A stretch of DNA of 38,678 nt from Thermoplasmata archaeon (GCA_021798195.1 JAJZYH010000018.1:1-38678); one strand, 5' to 3'. Positions 1 through 8,635 are shown, counted from the stretch's first letter. Numbers and translations are program-made. Notes: generated by a model from the sequence alone, not told the origin.

Positions 1-386
1 CCCATCTTCTGCCCGAGGTCACCGACGTCTGCGACCGGGTGATCTTCATCGACCATGGTCGGATCCGGAGGGAGGGTTCGATCCCGGAGCTCGTCGGGAA
101 GCTTGAGGCCTCGCAGCTCGAGGTGGAATTCGCCACCCTTCCCTCGCCGGAGCTATTGGCTGCTGTGGACCGCCTGTCCCTGCGCCGGACGACGATGAGT
201 CCCACGCGCTACCGTCTCGCCTACGACGGAACCGAAGAGAGGAGGTCGCAACTCCTTGCTACCTGCCAGGCCGGGGGCTCTCTGCGCTCCTTCTCCAACG
301 TGGCTCCTTCCCTGGAGGACGCCTACCTTCAGCTATTCCGCCCGGGGGATTCCACGACGCCGGGAGGCAGCAAGCCCGGATCGTAG
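1..386 (+). CDS. ABC transporter ATP-binding protein, C-terminal fragment (cut by window edge)
   Basis: The reading frame is open from base 3 and the start lies left of the window. The first visible residues, HLLPEVTDVCDRVIFIDHG, are the H-loop (switch histidine) region and the strand after it in an ABC-2 type ATPase. The rest is the family's C-terminal regulatory tail, ending in a SLEDAYLQLF motif. The protein encoded at 24017-24931 has the same arrangement: SHLMSEVTEICDQVIFLNRG, then a tail ending ALEDAYLQLIQ. The two are therefore paralogous exporters. Walker A, signature and Walker B lie outside the window, so intactness cannot be judged. A permease gene may lie to the left by analogy with 23172-24008, where the permease precedes the ATPase. 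Confidence 0.85.
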   Translation, partial: HLLPEVTDVCDRVIFIDHGRIRREGSIPELVGKLEASQLEVEFATLPSPELLAAVDRLSLRRTTMSPTRYRLAYDGTEERRSQLLATCQAGGSLRSFSNVAPSLEDAYLQLFRPGDSTTPGGSKPGS

Positions 387-583
387 CCCCTCGAAGCTGA
401 CTTGCGGATTTGTTTGTTGATGATCCACCGTCTTCCAAAGTATCGGGACCAAACGTCCGCCGTCCCGTGACCGGGGCACACCAAGGGTTCCCACCCCCTC
501 ACAACGCAAATTGACACCCTTCCGACGCTGAGGGAAAGGGTGGAAATCTTGACACGACATCTCACGCGAGCTCGTGCCCTTTC
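387..583. other. Convergent intergenic region with a stem-loop
   Basis: This 197-bp stretch separates the ends of two convergent genes. It holds an inverted repeat, CACCCTT at 515-521 and AAGGGTG at 536-542. A shared transcription-termination or processing role is possible, but there is no clear T-tract. I see no gene here. Confidence 0.3.
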
Positions 584-3500
584 CTACTTGCCCTTCCGGC
601 GAAGACGCGCCGCCACCGCGACCACGACCGCCACCAGTATCACGATTCCCCCCAAGACGTAGTAGCCGGTATCTCCAGAAAGCCCCAGGAACCCGGACGA
701 CGAACCGCCACCGGATGCCGAGAACGTCAGGGCCACGTGGACCGGTTCCCCCGAGACATTGATGCTTCCGGTAGCCAAGGCTACCGTGTAGCCTGGGACC
801 GGCCCCACGGAGAACGCATACGTCCCATTGGGCACCTGGAAGGTGATCTGCGCCGACGTCGAGGTCTTCGGGACTCCTCCCACGGTCACGGTCCAACTCG
901 TTCCCGTCGGAAGCCCCGCCTCCGTGATGTTCACGGCATAGGTAACCCGCGCGAACGTGATCGCCTCGGTGACCGCCGCGCCGCTCACGGTCACCGCCCC
1001 TGAAGCGGATCTCGCCTTGTAACCCGCGATGCTCCCCACCGAGAACGGATACGTTCCGTTCGCCTCGTGAAACGTGATCGCACCGGTCGTCGATGACAAC
1101 TGGTAGCCGGCTAGTGCTATCGACCATTGAGTTCCTGTGGGAAGCCCAGCTTCGTCGAATGTTACCGGGTAGGTGACCTGAGAGAACACCACTGATACGG
1201 GTGTTGGGCCGCCGCTTACCGTCACGCTCCCACTGGCCGGGGCAGCTTGCCACCCGGGCGAGCTCACCCCGTAGGCGTACGTGCCGTTGGGCACTTGCAA
1301 TTCGATCATGCTCGATGTGGAGGAGTTGTGGAGGAAATAGCCGGTCTGTGTATTGGTGGCGTTCACGAACCAGGTCGTACCGCTGGGGAGTCCAGTCTCG
1401 GAGAACGTGACGGGGTAGACCTCCCGGGTCATGTTCACAAGGACCGTCTGGTCCGCGAAATCGAGCGTGAGAGACCCCCGTACGGGGTCCGCTGTGTATC
1501 CTGCGGGGGGAGTGATGACGTACTGGTACGTCGTCCCGTTGACTACGTCAAACGTGAGCGTGCTCCCGGATCCTGTTTCGGTGACGCCCCCAAGGTCAAC
1601 GGACCATGGGGAATCGCCGACCGCCCACCCGTTCCAAACGAAGTTCACCGTCAGGACCGGTGCGTTGGAAAGGTTGAGATAGTTGACACCCGCTCCCACT
1701 GTGGCGGCATATATCCCACTGTTCGCAGCCGCGAAATCGGTCGCGTACCTGGGAACTATGTTGCCCTGAATGGAGTGCCACGGTCCCGTGGGGGAGGTGG
1801 TCAGATATAGCCCGTTTGTGGTGGCGGCCACCGCGACGGTCCGATTAACTGGAACGGGAGGGATGGAGACGAATCCCACGTCCCACCCGCCGTATTGACC
1901 GGCGGTGTTTGGAAGCATGGTGGAGGATGTCGCCTGGAGACCTGTGGGGTAGAAGTTTGCGCCCCCGTCGACACTCACATAGATGCCACCACCGTTGAAC
2001 GGGCTGTTCGTGATCGCCAGGAGGATAATGGACGAATTGACCGGATCGAAGGCAATCGCGGAGGGATAGTAGCAGGCGGTGGCATTGTGGAGCGTGGCCT
2101 GATTCCAGGTCGAGCCATTGTCGTGGGTGTAGTACAGTTCGCACGGTTGACTCAGTGTATAGAAGTTGGGCGCGTGTAGATCCGTGCCCTCTCCCACAAA
2201 GATGGTGTTCGCATCAGAAGGGTCCACCGAGACTAGGCTCGTGTTCGTGAACGCCCAGGATGGGGGGGCCTGAGACCACGACTGCCCCCCATCCTCCGTC
2301 TCGAAGATCCCCGTACGGCCCGCGTAATACACCCAGGATGGGTGACCTGGGCTAAAGGAGACAATTTGGGGTTCGGGATTGTTCGCTTCGGTCCCTCCGA
2401 GAGAGGGGATCGCCTGGTATGTGTGGCCCCCATCGGCTGATACCTGCATCCCGCAACAGTCACCAATCGCATAGACCAGCAGGGGATCAGCCGGATCGAT
2501 GTACATGGACGCATCCTCCCCGACCGCGGCTCCATTCCACTGATCGCTCCAGTTACCGCCGCCATTGAACGAGGAGAAGGGAGACCAATCTTGTGCTCCC
2601 ACGAGAATCGTGCGAGCTGACACAGAAACGCTGGACGCGATTACCGTGCTCAGATTTCCATTCAGACTGGTGACGGTGCTGCCTCCCCCAGTGACCTTGA
2701 ACAATCCTTGATCGGTCCCGGCGATAAATGTCCCAGCCTGCCCGGGCCACGATTGGAGGTGCCAAGTATCCAGGTTCCAGGTAACTGACGAAAACGTGGC
2801 TCCTCCATCATGGGAGATTTGCAGTTCCTGGCCCCCCCCCACATAGATGGTCTGGTTGTTCTCGGGATCGATGGCGAGAGATTCCGGCATAGAATTGGTA
2901 TAGGTTCCGAGGAGGGTCCAAGAGCTTCCGAAGTTATGGGTAACGGCCCCTCCGAGCCAACAGCAATACATGACATAGGCCGTGGCTGAGGAGTTGGGAT
3001 CGATCACCAACCAGGCGGGTCCCCGATTCGAGGGTCCGGCCACCGAATCCCAGCCTCCATTCCAGCCCTTTCTGACCCAGATCGAGCCGTCAAAACTTCC
3101 CGCGTAGACCACCCCGTTTGGGCCAGCGGCTAGGGCAGTGATGGAGTTTCCCTGCGACACGTTGAAGATGGCGTGCCAGCTCTGCCCGGAATCGTTGGAT
3201 AGCAGGATGCCGCTGCTGGTCCCGGCGTAGACCGTGGAACCCGAACTGTTAAGAACGCCGGTGGGAGAACCGGAAACGAGCGACCAGAGCCCACCTCCGT
3301 CGGAGGTCCGGTAAATCCCCGAGGGCGTCGCGGCCAACACGATGTCCGGATTCGAAGGGTCCAGCCAGAGAGAACCAACGGCCGGATCTCCGAGCCCCGT
3401 GCTCGCTTGGACCCATGTCGCCCCTCCGTCCGATGTCCTGAACACCCCCGATTGGGAGTAGGGTCCCCACCAAGGTTCCTCCGCCGCGCCTACGTACATA

Positions 3501-3997
3501 ATGGATGGGTCGGAGAAGTCCACCGCGAAAGCCTCGGTCTTTCCGGCACCGGGAAGGCCGAACGAGGGACTGCCACTGGGGCTCAAATTCACTGCCATCG
3601 CCCGTGGGCCCAGGTTCTGCCAAAGTAGTGGTTCATTGGGGACGGGAGCACCCTGCGGATACGCCGCGGGGACCTGCCATGGAGATGGAGGCAACGCAGG
3701 GCTTCCGCCGGCGCTCCGTTTTACCTCCCGCGTCACAGGGTGTGGCAAAGGAGTGGCTCCCAGAGGTGACAATGAAGAAACAACAGGAATGATCCCTCGG
3801 GGGATTCTCGCCGATACGCCGTTCGGTGAGATGCTAAGTGCCACAATCCTGGGTTGAGCCCCGGTGTCTCGGACGGGGTGGGTCCAAAAAGCACTGAGCA
3901 GGATCGACGTGAGCAGGAGGAAACTGATCGCTACGACGACGGCAACGCGTCTCAGACCCTCATGCCTTCTGGCCATGGAAGGATACGCGTGGAGCAT
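584..3997 (-). CDS. Large secreted, membrane-anchored protein with Asp-box (BNR) propeller and GLPxGTxW repeats
   Basis: 1137 residues. A basic N-terminus (MARRHEGLRR) is followed by a hydrophobic signal or anchor helix at about residues 17-38. Residues of about 170-760 carry at least eight Asp-box motifs of the form S.DGG..W or close variants, such as TSDGGATW, TSDGGGLW, EDGGQSW and SVDGGANF. These indicate a sortilin/sialidase-like beta-propeller. Then come four domains of about 75-85 residues, three opening with a [YV]xVxFxExGLPxGTxW motif; such repeats are common in secreted proteins of Thermoplasmata. A GGGSSS linker, one transmembrane helix and a basic LRRKGK tail finish the protein, so the bulk is extracellular. 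Many NxS/NxT sequons are visible. Two starts are possible: ATG at 3997 after GGAGGGG, or ATG at 3976 (MARRHEG), which suits the TATA box better. Substrate and role are unknown; adhesion, a surface-layer role or glycan/protein binding are options. Confidence 0.85.
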   Translation of the reverse strand: MLHAYPSMARRHEGLRRVAVVVAISFLLLTSILLSAFWTHPVRDTGAQPRIVALSISPNGVSARIPRGIIPVVSSLSPLGATPLPHPVTREVKRSAGGSPALPPSPWQVPAAYPQGAPVPNEPLLWQNLGPRAMAVNLSPSGSPSFGLPGAGKTEAFAVDFSDPSIMYVGAAEEPWWGPYSQSGVFRTSDGGATWVQASTGLGDPAVGSLWLDPSNPDIVLAATPSGIYRTSDGGGLWSLVSGSPTGVLNSSGSTVYAGTSSGILLSNDSGQSWHAIFNVSQGNSITALAAGPNGVVYAGSFDGSIWVRKGWNGGWDSVAGPSNRGPAWLVIDPNSSATAYVMYCCWLGGAVTHNFGSSWTLLGTYTNSMPESLAIDPENNQTIYVGGGQELQISHDGGATFSSVTWNLDTWHLQSWPGQAGTFIAGTDQGLFKVTGGGSTVTSLNGNLSTVIASSVSVSARTILVGAQDWSPFSSFNGGGNWSDQWNGAAVGEDASMYIDPADPLLVYAIGDCCGMQVSADGGHTYQAIPSLGGTEANNPEPQIVSFSPGHPSWVYYAGRTGIFETEDGGQSWSQAPPSWAFTNTSLVSVDPSDANTIFVGEGTDLHAPNFYTLSQPCELYYTHDNGSTWNQATLHNATACYYPSAIAFDPVNSSIILLAITNSPFNGGGIYVSVDGGANFYPTGLQATSSTMLPNTAGQYGGWDVGFVSIPPVPVNRTVAVAATTNGLYLTTSPTGPWHSIQGNIVPRYATDFAAANSGIYAATVGAGVNYLNLSNAPVLTVNFVWNGWAVGDSPWSVDLGGVTETGSGSTLTFDVVNGTTYQYVITPPAGYTADPVRGSLTLDFADQTVLVNMTREVYPVTFSETGLPSGTTWFVNATNTQTGYFLHNSSTSSMIELQVPNGTYAYGVSSPGWQAAPASGSVTVSGGPTPVSVVFSQVTYPVTFDEAGLPTGTQWSIALAGYQLSSTTGAITFHEANGTYPFSVGSIAGYKARSASGAVTVSGAAVTEAITFARVTYAVNITEAGLPTGTSWTVTVGGVPKTSTSAQITFQVPNGTYAFSVGPVPGYTVALATGSINVSGEPVHVALTFSASGGGSSSGFLGLSGDTGYYVLGGIVILVAVVVAVAARLRRKGK

Positions 3998-4009
3998 TCC
4001 CCTCCGTGA

Positions 4010-4021
4010 TTATATAATCGC
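4010..4021. promoter_or_regulatory. Palindromic TATA box, possibly bidirectional
   Basis: GATTATATAATC is a perfect 12-bp palindrome. On the minus strand its centre is about 39 bp before ATG 3976, predicting a start of transcription near 3988-3990. That is downstream of the ATG at 3997 and 12-14 nt before the ATG at 3976, so it favours the internal start. Because it is symmetrical it could also drive plus-strand transcription starting near 4041. Confidence 0.55.
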
Positions 4022-4329
4022 ATGTCGGCGTCTTAGCGTGTGAAGCGAACTCCACGCGTGAGGGTGCCACTCCCCCGACAGAGATGGGCAACCCGGCCGA
4101 AGGAAGTCCGGACGATGTCCGCCCGCGGGGGGAACCTTACCCATACCACAGTGGCCGTCCCCGCTACAACGGATCCCTTGCCTTCCGGGGGGGAGATCCT
4201 CCTCGACCTGCACCCCTTCCGCTCCCCGGATCAGGAACGGGCCCCCACGGACCGGAGCAAACGAGACGGGGGGGATTGCTTCCCGAACTCGTTCGTCGGT
4301 AGGCCGGTCAACTGGTTGCATCTCGCCGA
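4022..4329. other. Gene-free stretch with inverted repeats; possible RNA
   Basis: No open frame here has recognisable protein features. Bases 4125-4130 (GCGGGG) can pair with 4159-4164 (CCCCGC) around an inner CCAC-A-GTGG hairpin, and further short G+C-rich stems are possible. Some strings (ACAGAGA near 4079-4085, GAAGGAAGTCC near 4099-4109) recall RNase P RNA boxes, but they are in the wrong order for that RNA. A transcript from the palindromic TATA box is conceivable. Nothing firmer can be said. Confidence 0.2.
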
Positions 4330-4749
4330 CTACCGGGGCCTCGAGGGGTTCATCCGCAAGATGGGGCGCTTGGGCCGGATTCTCGCCTCCGCCACCGGTA
4401 CGACCCTCTGGCAACGGACCAACGCGGTGGATCCGCGAGCGGAGGAGGCACGGATAGGTGGACCTGGAAGTGGCCTCGGTCTGCACAGGTCTGAAGGTGT
4501 CCAGCGCCAGGGAGCGTCGGATCTTCGGCCACGGGGACCCGGACGTGAAGCAGGGGAAAGAACGGCCAGCATGCGGTAGTCTCCGATCCGCAGCCTGAGC
4601 TCATCGGATCCGACCAACCGTTCGAAGTAGTGCGCAGGGTCCCGGGCTGCCCGCTCCAGCCGTTCGACCACACACTGTGCTACCGGCCGGTCCCGCTTCT
4701 GCAAGTCTCGGAGAGCCGTTTCGGTCCAGCCGATGGACCAGACCTTCAC
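4330..4749 (-). pseudogene. RelE-like toxin with lost C-terminus (probable pseudogene)
   Basis: Translation from GTG 4749 begins VKVWSIGWTETALRDLQKRD and continues through ARDPAHYFERLVGSDELRLR to IGDYRMLAVL. This is the RelE/ParE ribosome-dependent RNase or gyrase-toxin fold up to its third strand. After about residue 64 the expected C-terminal strand, usually ending in a GHR..VY-like motif, is absent from this frame, which runs on as arginine/proline-rich sequence to residue 139. A degraded trace (SLALDTF) appears in another frame, suggesting a frameshift near 4550-4560 plus decay. The GTG overlaps the antitoxin stop (GTGA), typical of a translationally coupled pair. The toxin is probably inactive. 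Confidence 0.55.
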
Positions 4750-4982
4750 AGGCCCAACGGCCGCTTGACCTGACCGTGCGAGACGGCCCGGCCTGCGCGA
4801 AGGTCGAGACGGGCGTTCAGCAGACCGATCCGGAACGCATCGGCGTAGACCCCTTCTTCGTCCCCCTCCGGGATTAACATCAAGAGTTTCCTCAGGAGCT
4901 CGTCGCACGTTTCCCTTCGGGAACTCTTCAGTGCGGCAAGTTCTTCCCGAGTGGACGGGTTCACCTGGATCGGGGCTATCAT
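4746..4982 (-). CDS. Small RelB/VapB-like antitoxin
   Basis: 78 residues starting MIAPIQVNPSTREELAALKS. The N-terminus has the beta-strand then helix pattern of ribbon-helix-helix or archaeal DUF7557-type antitoxins (I.V...TREELAALKSSRRETCDELLRKLL). The C-terminus is charged and would be the toxin-binding part. It lies directly upstream of and overlaps the RelE-like toxin remnant by four bases, supporting the antitoxin assignment. AATAAC at about 5018-5023 on the minus strand may be its TATA element, giving a short leader. If the toxin is dead, the antitoxin may be an orphan. The exact antitoxin family is uncertain. Confidence 0.6.
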   Translation of the reverse strand: MIAPIQVNPSTREELAALKSSRRETCDELLRKLLMLIPEGDEEGVYADAFRIGLLNARLDLRAGRAVSHGQVKRPLGL

Positions 4983-5148
4983 CTGCTCATAGATGGCACA
5001 CAGTAAGCCTATGGCTTGTTATTGTCGCAACCGGATCAAATCTGGACGGTCGGGCAGGGGCCTGAACGGGCACGCCAACCAGAGTCCAACGACGAGGAGT
5101 CCGTCGACCGCAGGCCACTTTCAAGGGGGGGGTCGCAACGGTGTCGAG

Positions 5149-5221
5149 AGCCGAGGGAGGGAATCGAACCCCCAAGAAACGGATCTGCAGTCCGTCGCAT
5201 TAACCATTCTGCCACCTCGGC
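5149..5221 (-). tRNA. tRNA-Cys (GCA)
   Basis: 73 nt. The 5' GCCGAGG at 5221-5215 pairs with the 3' CCTCGGC at 5156-5150, followed by discriminator T. The anticodon arm ACGGA-CTGCAGA-TCCGT gives anticodon GCA. The T arm is GGGGG-TTCGATT-CCCTC with one G-U pair. CCA is not encoded and no intron is visible. AACAATTATG, about 26 bp upstream of the 5' end (5250-5258), is a plausible TATA element. Confidence 0.95.
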
Positions 5222-5281
5222 CTGGCTAGGGGCGGGAGAATCTGGAACGCATAATTGTTGGGGATGCGCCGAAAGCGTGGA

Positions 5282-5992
5282 TCATACTCCCCGGAACCCC
5301 CGACGGACCCTGCGGCCCGCATTGACCAGGCTCAACCAGACTCTCTCGGCGCTGGAACGACTCCGTCCCCCGGCCTGGATCCGACCGCGTCGCAGGTGCT
5401 CTAGGAAATCCTCCACGGAGGCGACATCCTCCGAAGCCTCGCTGTAGCAGCGTCCGATGCTACCGACCTCATGGGCGTCACTTCCCCCGGTGGCCGAGAG
5501 GTGGCGCGATGCCGCCACGAGACCTGCCCGCGCGTTGGGGAGCTCCGCGTTCCTCCCGTTCATCGCTTCGATGCCCGCCACCGGAAGCCGTTCCGCGGCA
5601 CGACGGCCCACCCCGTGGGCCCACCGGAACGGATGCGCCAGGACCGAGACCCCTCCCGCCTCCCGGACCGCATCCAGAGTCTCCTCCATGGGGCGGTGGG
5701 GAGGGGGCGCACGGTCCATGCCATACACGAGGAGGTGTCCGGAGGTGGTGCTCACCTCCACACCCGGGACGAGGAGGAACGTCCGATTCCCCTCGAGGAA
5801 TGCGCGAGCCGGCGCCAGCGCCCGGATGGAGTTGTGGTCCGTGATGGCGATCCCCGAGAGGCCCTCGGTCATCGCCCGCTGGAGCGCGTCCTCCACGGTC
5901 AGCCGGGAATCCCGGGAGTGAATCGTGTGGACATGCAGATCGAGCCGGAGATTCGCCACGGTGGAAGTCCCTCCTCCTTCGCCGGACCTCAC
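5282..5992 (-). CDS. PHP-domain metal-dependent phosphoesterase
   Basis: 236 residues from GTG 5992, which overlaps the MetRS stop (GTGA). PHP motifs occur in order: DLHVHTIHSRDS (HxH metal ligands, near residue 20), AITDHNS, VPGVEVST, LAHPFRW and GGSDAH. PHP enzymes hydrolyse phosphate esters with a multi-metal centre. Members of this size include RNase AM/YciV-like nucleotide phosphatases and histidinol-phosphatase relatives. The substrate cannot be told from sequence. The C-terminal 40 residues are arginine-rich. An alternative GTG start lies at 5959, just before the LRLDLHVHT strand. Translational coupling to MetRS is likely, but a functional link is not implied. Confidence 0.85.
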   Translation of the reverse strand: MRSGEGGGTSTVANLRLDLHVHTIHSRDSRLTVEDALQRAMTEGLSGIAITDHNSIRALAPARAFLEGNRTFLLVPGVEVSTTSGHLLVYGMDRAPPPHRPMEETLDAVREAGGVSVLAHPFRWAHGVGRRAAERLPVAGIEAMNGRNAELPNARAGLVAASRHLSATGGSDAHEVGSIGRCYSEASEDVASVEDFLEHLRRGRIQAGGRSRSSAERVWLSLVNAGRRVRRGFRGV

Positions 5993-8307
5993 CGGACCCG
6001 GGCCCCGGGAGGGAGCGGCCGGGAGGGGGAGAGGTACCCGCCTCCTTCTAGCCGCAATGGTTCGGGGCTCTCCTCTCCCTGACGGTCGAGACGGACGATC
6101 ACCGCGCTGGGAGCGGGCAGGAGGACGGGTGCCGGGACCGGCCCCTTTCCCGCGTCCACCCGGACGGTGGCATCGGTGGCCGGGGGGAGGACGGATGCTA
6201 CCACCAACCGGGCGCGGGCGAACTCGTCGGCGGTGATGGAGGCCATGCCCTTCGCTGCGCCCGCAAGCCGGGTCCCCGGCAAGGTCCCCTCGGGAGGTAC
6301 AAGGAGGGCCAGTTCCTGCCCGTGCTCCGCGGCCAGGACCATCCCCTGCGAGGTGACGCCTCGCAAGGGTCGGGGAGCCATGTTGGCGAGGACGGCGATG
6401 GTCTTCCCCCGGATCTCGTCCGGAGGGAGGAACGGCTTGATCCCCGCCACCACGGTCCTCGGGGATGCTTCTCCGAGGTCGATGGAGAGGACGTAGAGCT
6501 TGTCCGCCTTGGGATGGTCCTGGACATCCACGACCCGGCCCACCACCACATCGAGGGCGGGCGGGGCCTTCCCTTCGGGGGGATGGGGTCCGGCGACCCT
6601 CCCACCTTCCTTTGCCTTGGGGGAGGACCCTCCCTGGGACGCGGAGGCGGTGGCGGAAGGGTGATCTTCCGTGAGGAGCTTCGCGAAGAGCGGAGGCCCC
6701 TCCCCCAGAGGTCGCCCCGGCTCCGGAGGCTCCAGGGCCTTCCGCCAGTTCCCGGGGGCAAGAAGGTCCGGTTCCCCGAGGAGGTCCGCCACGCGTTGGG
6801 AGGAGAAGGGGAGGAAAGGCCCCAGGAGGATGGCGAGGGACCGGACGGCATAGAGCCCTTCAAACACCATCCGGGAACGGTCCGGTTCGGGGCTCGCCCA
6901 GGGCTTCCCCTCGTGGAAGGCGCGGTTCGCCTCGCGCACCAGGGCCAGGGCGAGGTCCAGGGGTTCCTTGAACCGCGCCTCTTCGAGGTGGAGGGACATC
7001 TCCTGGTGCGTCCGTGCGATCCACGCCCCCAGGGGGCTCTCCTCCGCCTTCCACCCGCGGGGCGGTTCCGGTATCTTCCCACCGTAGCGGCTCCGGGCGA
7101 AGCTCACCACGCGCTGGACCAGGTTCCCCCACTGGTCCGCGAGGATCTGGTCGTTCTCCTGCCGGAACTCGTCGAAATCGAATTCGGTGTCGTGGTTCTG
7201 CGGCATGTGGTAGGCCGCGTAGAAGCGGATGAGGTCCGGGTCGAACCGTTCCAGGAGGTCCGGAAGGTAGACGGGGACCTCCTCCCCCGTGCGGGACTTG
7301 GAGATCTTCCCGCCCCGGATGTTGAGGAACTCGTTGGCGGGGACGTCGTACGGGAGCGCGAGGTTCCCCACGCCCAGGAGGATGGCGGGCCAGAAGATGG
7401 TGTGGAACGTGATGTTGTCCTTCCCCTGGAAATTGTACATCCGCACCGGCGCCGAAGGGTCCCAGAACCGCTTCCATCGTTCGGGGTCCCCCGTGCGGGT
7501 CGCCCATTCCTTGGATGCGGAGAGGTAGCCGATCACGGCTTCGAACCATACGTAGAGGCGCTTTCCCGCGTACCCTTCGAGGGGGAGCGGGATCCCCCAG
7601 TCGATGTCCCGGGTGATGGGACGCGGCTCGAGGCCCTGCGCCACGAAGTTCTCCGTGAACTTGCGCACGGAGGGACGCCAGTGCTCGGCGACCCTCCGGT
7701 GGTACTCCCGGAGGGGCTCCTCGAGCTTGGGGAGCAGGAAATAGAAATGTTCCGTGGTCCGGAACTCTGCGGGAGTCCCGCAGAGACGGCACCGGGGTTC
7801 CTTGAGCTCCCGGGGCTCCAGGAGCCGGGAGCAGACGTCACACTGGTCCCCCCGGGCCTCGGGGTTCCCGCAATGGGGGCAGGTCCCTACGGTGTAGCGG
7901 TCCGGCAGGAACCGTGCGTGGTGGGGGCAGTAGGTGGCCTCGGTGGTCCGTTTCTCCAGATAGCCCTCCTGGAGGAGGGTGAGGAAGATCCCCTGTGCCG
8001 TCCGGAAGTGCATCTCGGTGTGCGTGTGGGTGTAGAGATCGAAGGAGATCCCCAGGCGGCGGAAGGACTCGGCATCGACCGCATGGAACCGGAACGCGAT
8101 CTCCTCGGGCGGGACCTTCTCCTCCTCGGCGCGGACCGCGGTGGGGGTCCCGTGCATGTCGGAGCCCGACACCATGAGGACCTCCCGGCCCGCGAGGCGC
8201 TGGTACCGGGCGAAGATGTCCGCGGGGAGGATGTTCCCGGCGAGATGGCCCACGTGCTGGGGCCCGTTGACGTATGGCCAGGCCACGCCCACAAAGATCC
8301 GTTCCAT
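5989..8307 (-). CDS. metG: Methionyl-tRNA synthetase with C-terminal tRNA-binding domain
   Basis: 772 residues from ATG 8307 (MERIFVGVAWPYVNGPQHVG). It charges tRNA-Met with methionine. Visible: the HIGH-type motif HVGH near residue 18; a zinc-binding insert with paired Cys motifs at about 127-175 (CPHH, CPHCG, CDVC, CRLCG); the KMSKS-type loop KISKS near 330; the anticodon-binding helical domain; a low-complexity linker near 545-580; then an EMAP-II/Arc1p-like OB domain at about 584-680 (VVGRVVDVQDHPKADKLYVL, SQGMVLAA). Beyond that a further 85 residues start ITADEFARARLVVASVL, which resembles the opening of a second OB domain. A start 20 codons further upstream is open but adds only non-conserved sequence. 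Confidence 0.95.
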   Translation of the reverse strand: MERIFVGVAWPYVNGPQHVGHLAGNILPADIFARYQRLAGREVLMVSGSDMHGTPTAVRAEEEKVPPEEIAFRFHAVDAESFRRLGISFDLYTHTHTEMHFRTAQGIFLTLLQEGYLEKRTTEATYCPHHARFLPDRYTVGTCPHCGNPEARGDQCDVCSRLLEPRELKEPRCRLCGTPAEFRTTEHFYFLLPKLEEPLREYHRRVAEHWRPSVRKFTENFVAQGLEPRPITRDIDWGIPLPLEGYAGKRLYVWFEAVIGYLSASKEWATRTGDPERWKRFWDPSAPVRMYNFQGKDNITFHTIFWPAILLGVGNLALPYDVPANEFLNIRGGKISKSRTGEEVPVYLPDLLERFDPDLIRFYAAYHMPQNHDTEFDFDEFRQENDQILADQWGNLVQRVVSFARSRYGGKIPEPPRGWKAEESPLGAWIARTHQEMSLHLEEARFKEPLDLALALVREANRAFHEGKPWASPEPDRSRMVFEGLYAVRSLAILLGPFLPFSSQRVADLLGEPDLLAPGNWRKALEPPEPGRPLGEGPPLFAKLLTEDHPSATASASQGGSSPKAKEGGRVAGPHPPEGKAPPALDVVVGRVVDVQDHPKADKLYVLSIDLGEASPRTVVAGIKPFLPPDEIRGKTIAVLANMAPRPLRGVTSQGMVLAAEHGQELALLVPPEGTLPGTRLAGAAKGMASITADEFARARLVVASVLPPATDATVRVDAGKGPVPAPVLLPAPSAVIVRLDRQGEESPEPLRLEGGGYLSPSRPLPPGARVR

Positions 8308-8425
8308 GCGGCCGTCCCGAGAAGGACCCCTCACAAAAAGCCTCCTTACGGGGAATCCGGGCGACAAATGGGTTTGGGGGACGTTCCTGCGTCCCCCGCC
8401 GAGAAGTTCGGTGGGGGTCTCCCCC

Positions 8426-8470
8426 TCACTTCTTCTTTTTGGAACTCTTCTTCTTCGCCTTCTTGGCCAT
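8426..8470 (-). CDS. Possible 14-residue lysine-rich peptide
   Basis: The minus strand encodes MAKKAKKKSSKKKK followed by TGA. An in-frame ATG at 8529 would extend it to about 34 residues with a non-conserved N-terminus. The string is strikingly basic compared with surrounding arginine-rich shadow frames. It lies in the gap between metG and the aldehyde dehydrogenase gene. No convincing ribosome-binding site or TATA box fixes the start. It may be a real nucleic-acid-binding micropeptide, the tail of a longer protein, or chance. Confidence 0.25.
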   Translation of the reverse strand: MAKKAKKKSSKKKK

Positions 8471-8635
8471 CTTTCGCCCGTTCGTCCGACCCGAGGCCGG
8501 AGTACAGAGAGGGATAGGCGCCCTACGCATTAAGGGTTTTGACCCGATTTCGGCACATGCGCGAATTGGCGCCGAGCGGGACCGAGTGCTTCCACCGCAG
8601 CGAGATAAGCATCGGTCCCCTTGCCATCCCCCGCC

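Noticed and set aside
4079-4115. RNase P-like boxes ACAGAGA and GAAGGAAGTCC
   Set aside because: Their order is reversed relative to RNase P RNA, and the P4 pairing could not be built.
6322-8517. 731-codon plus-strand frame opposite metG
   Set aside because: It is a shadow frame; metG motifs on the other strand are clear.
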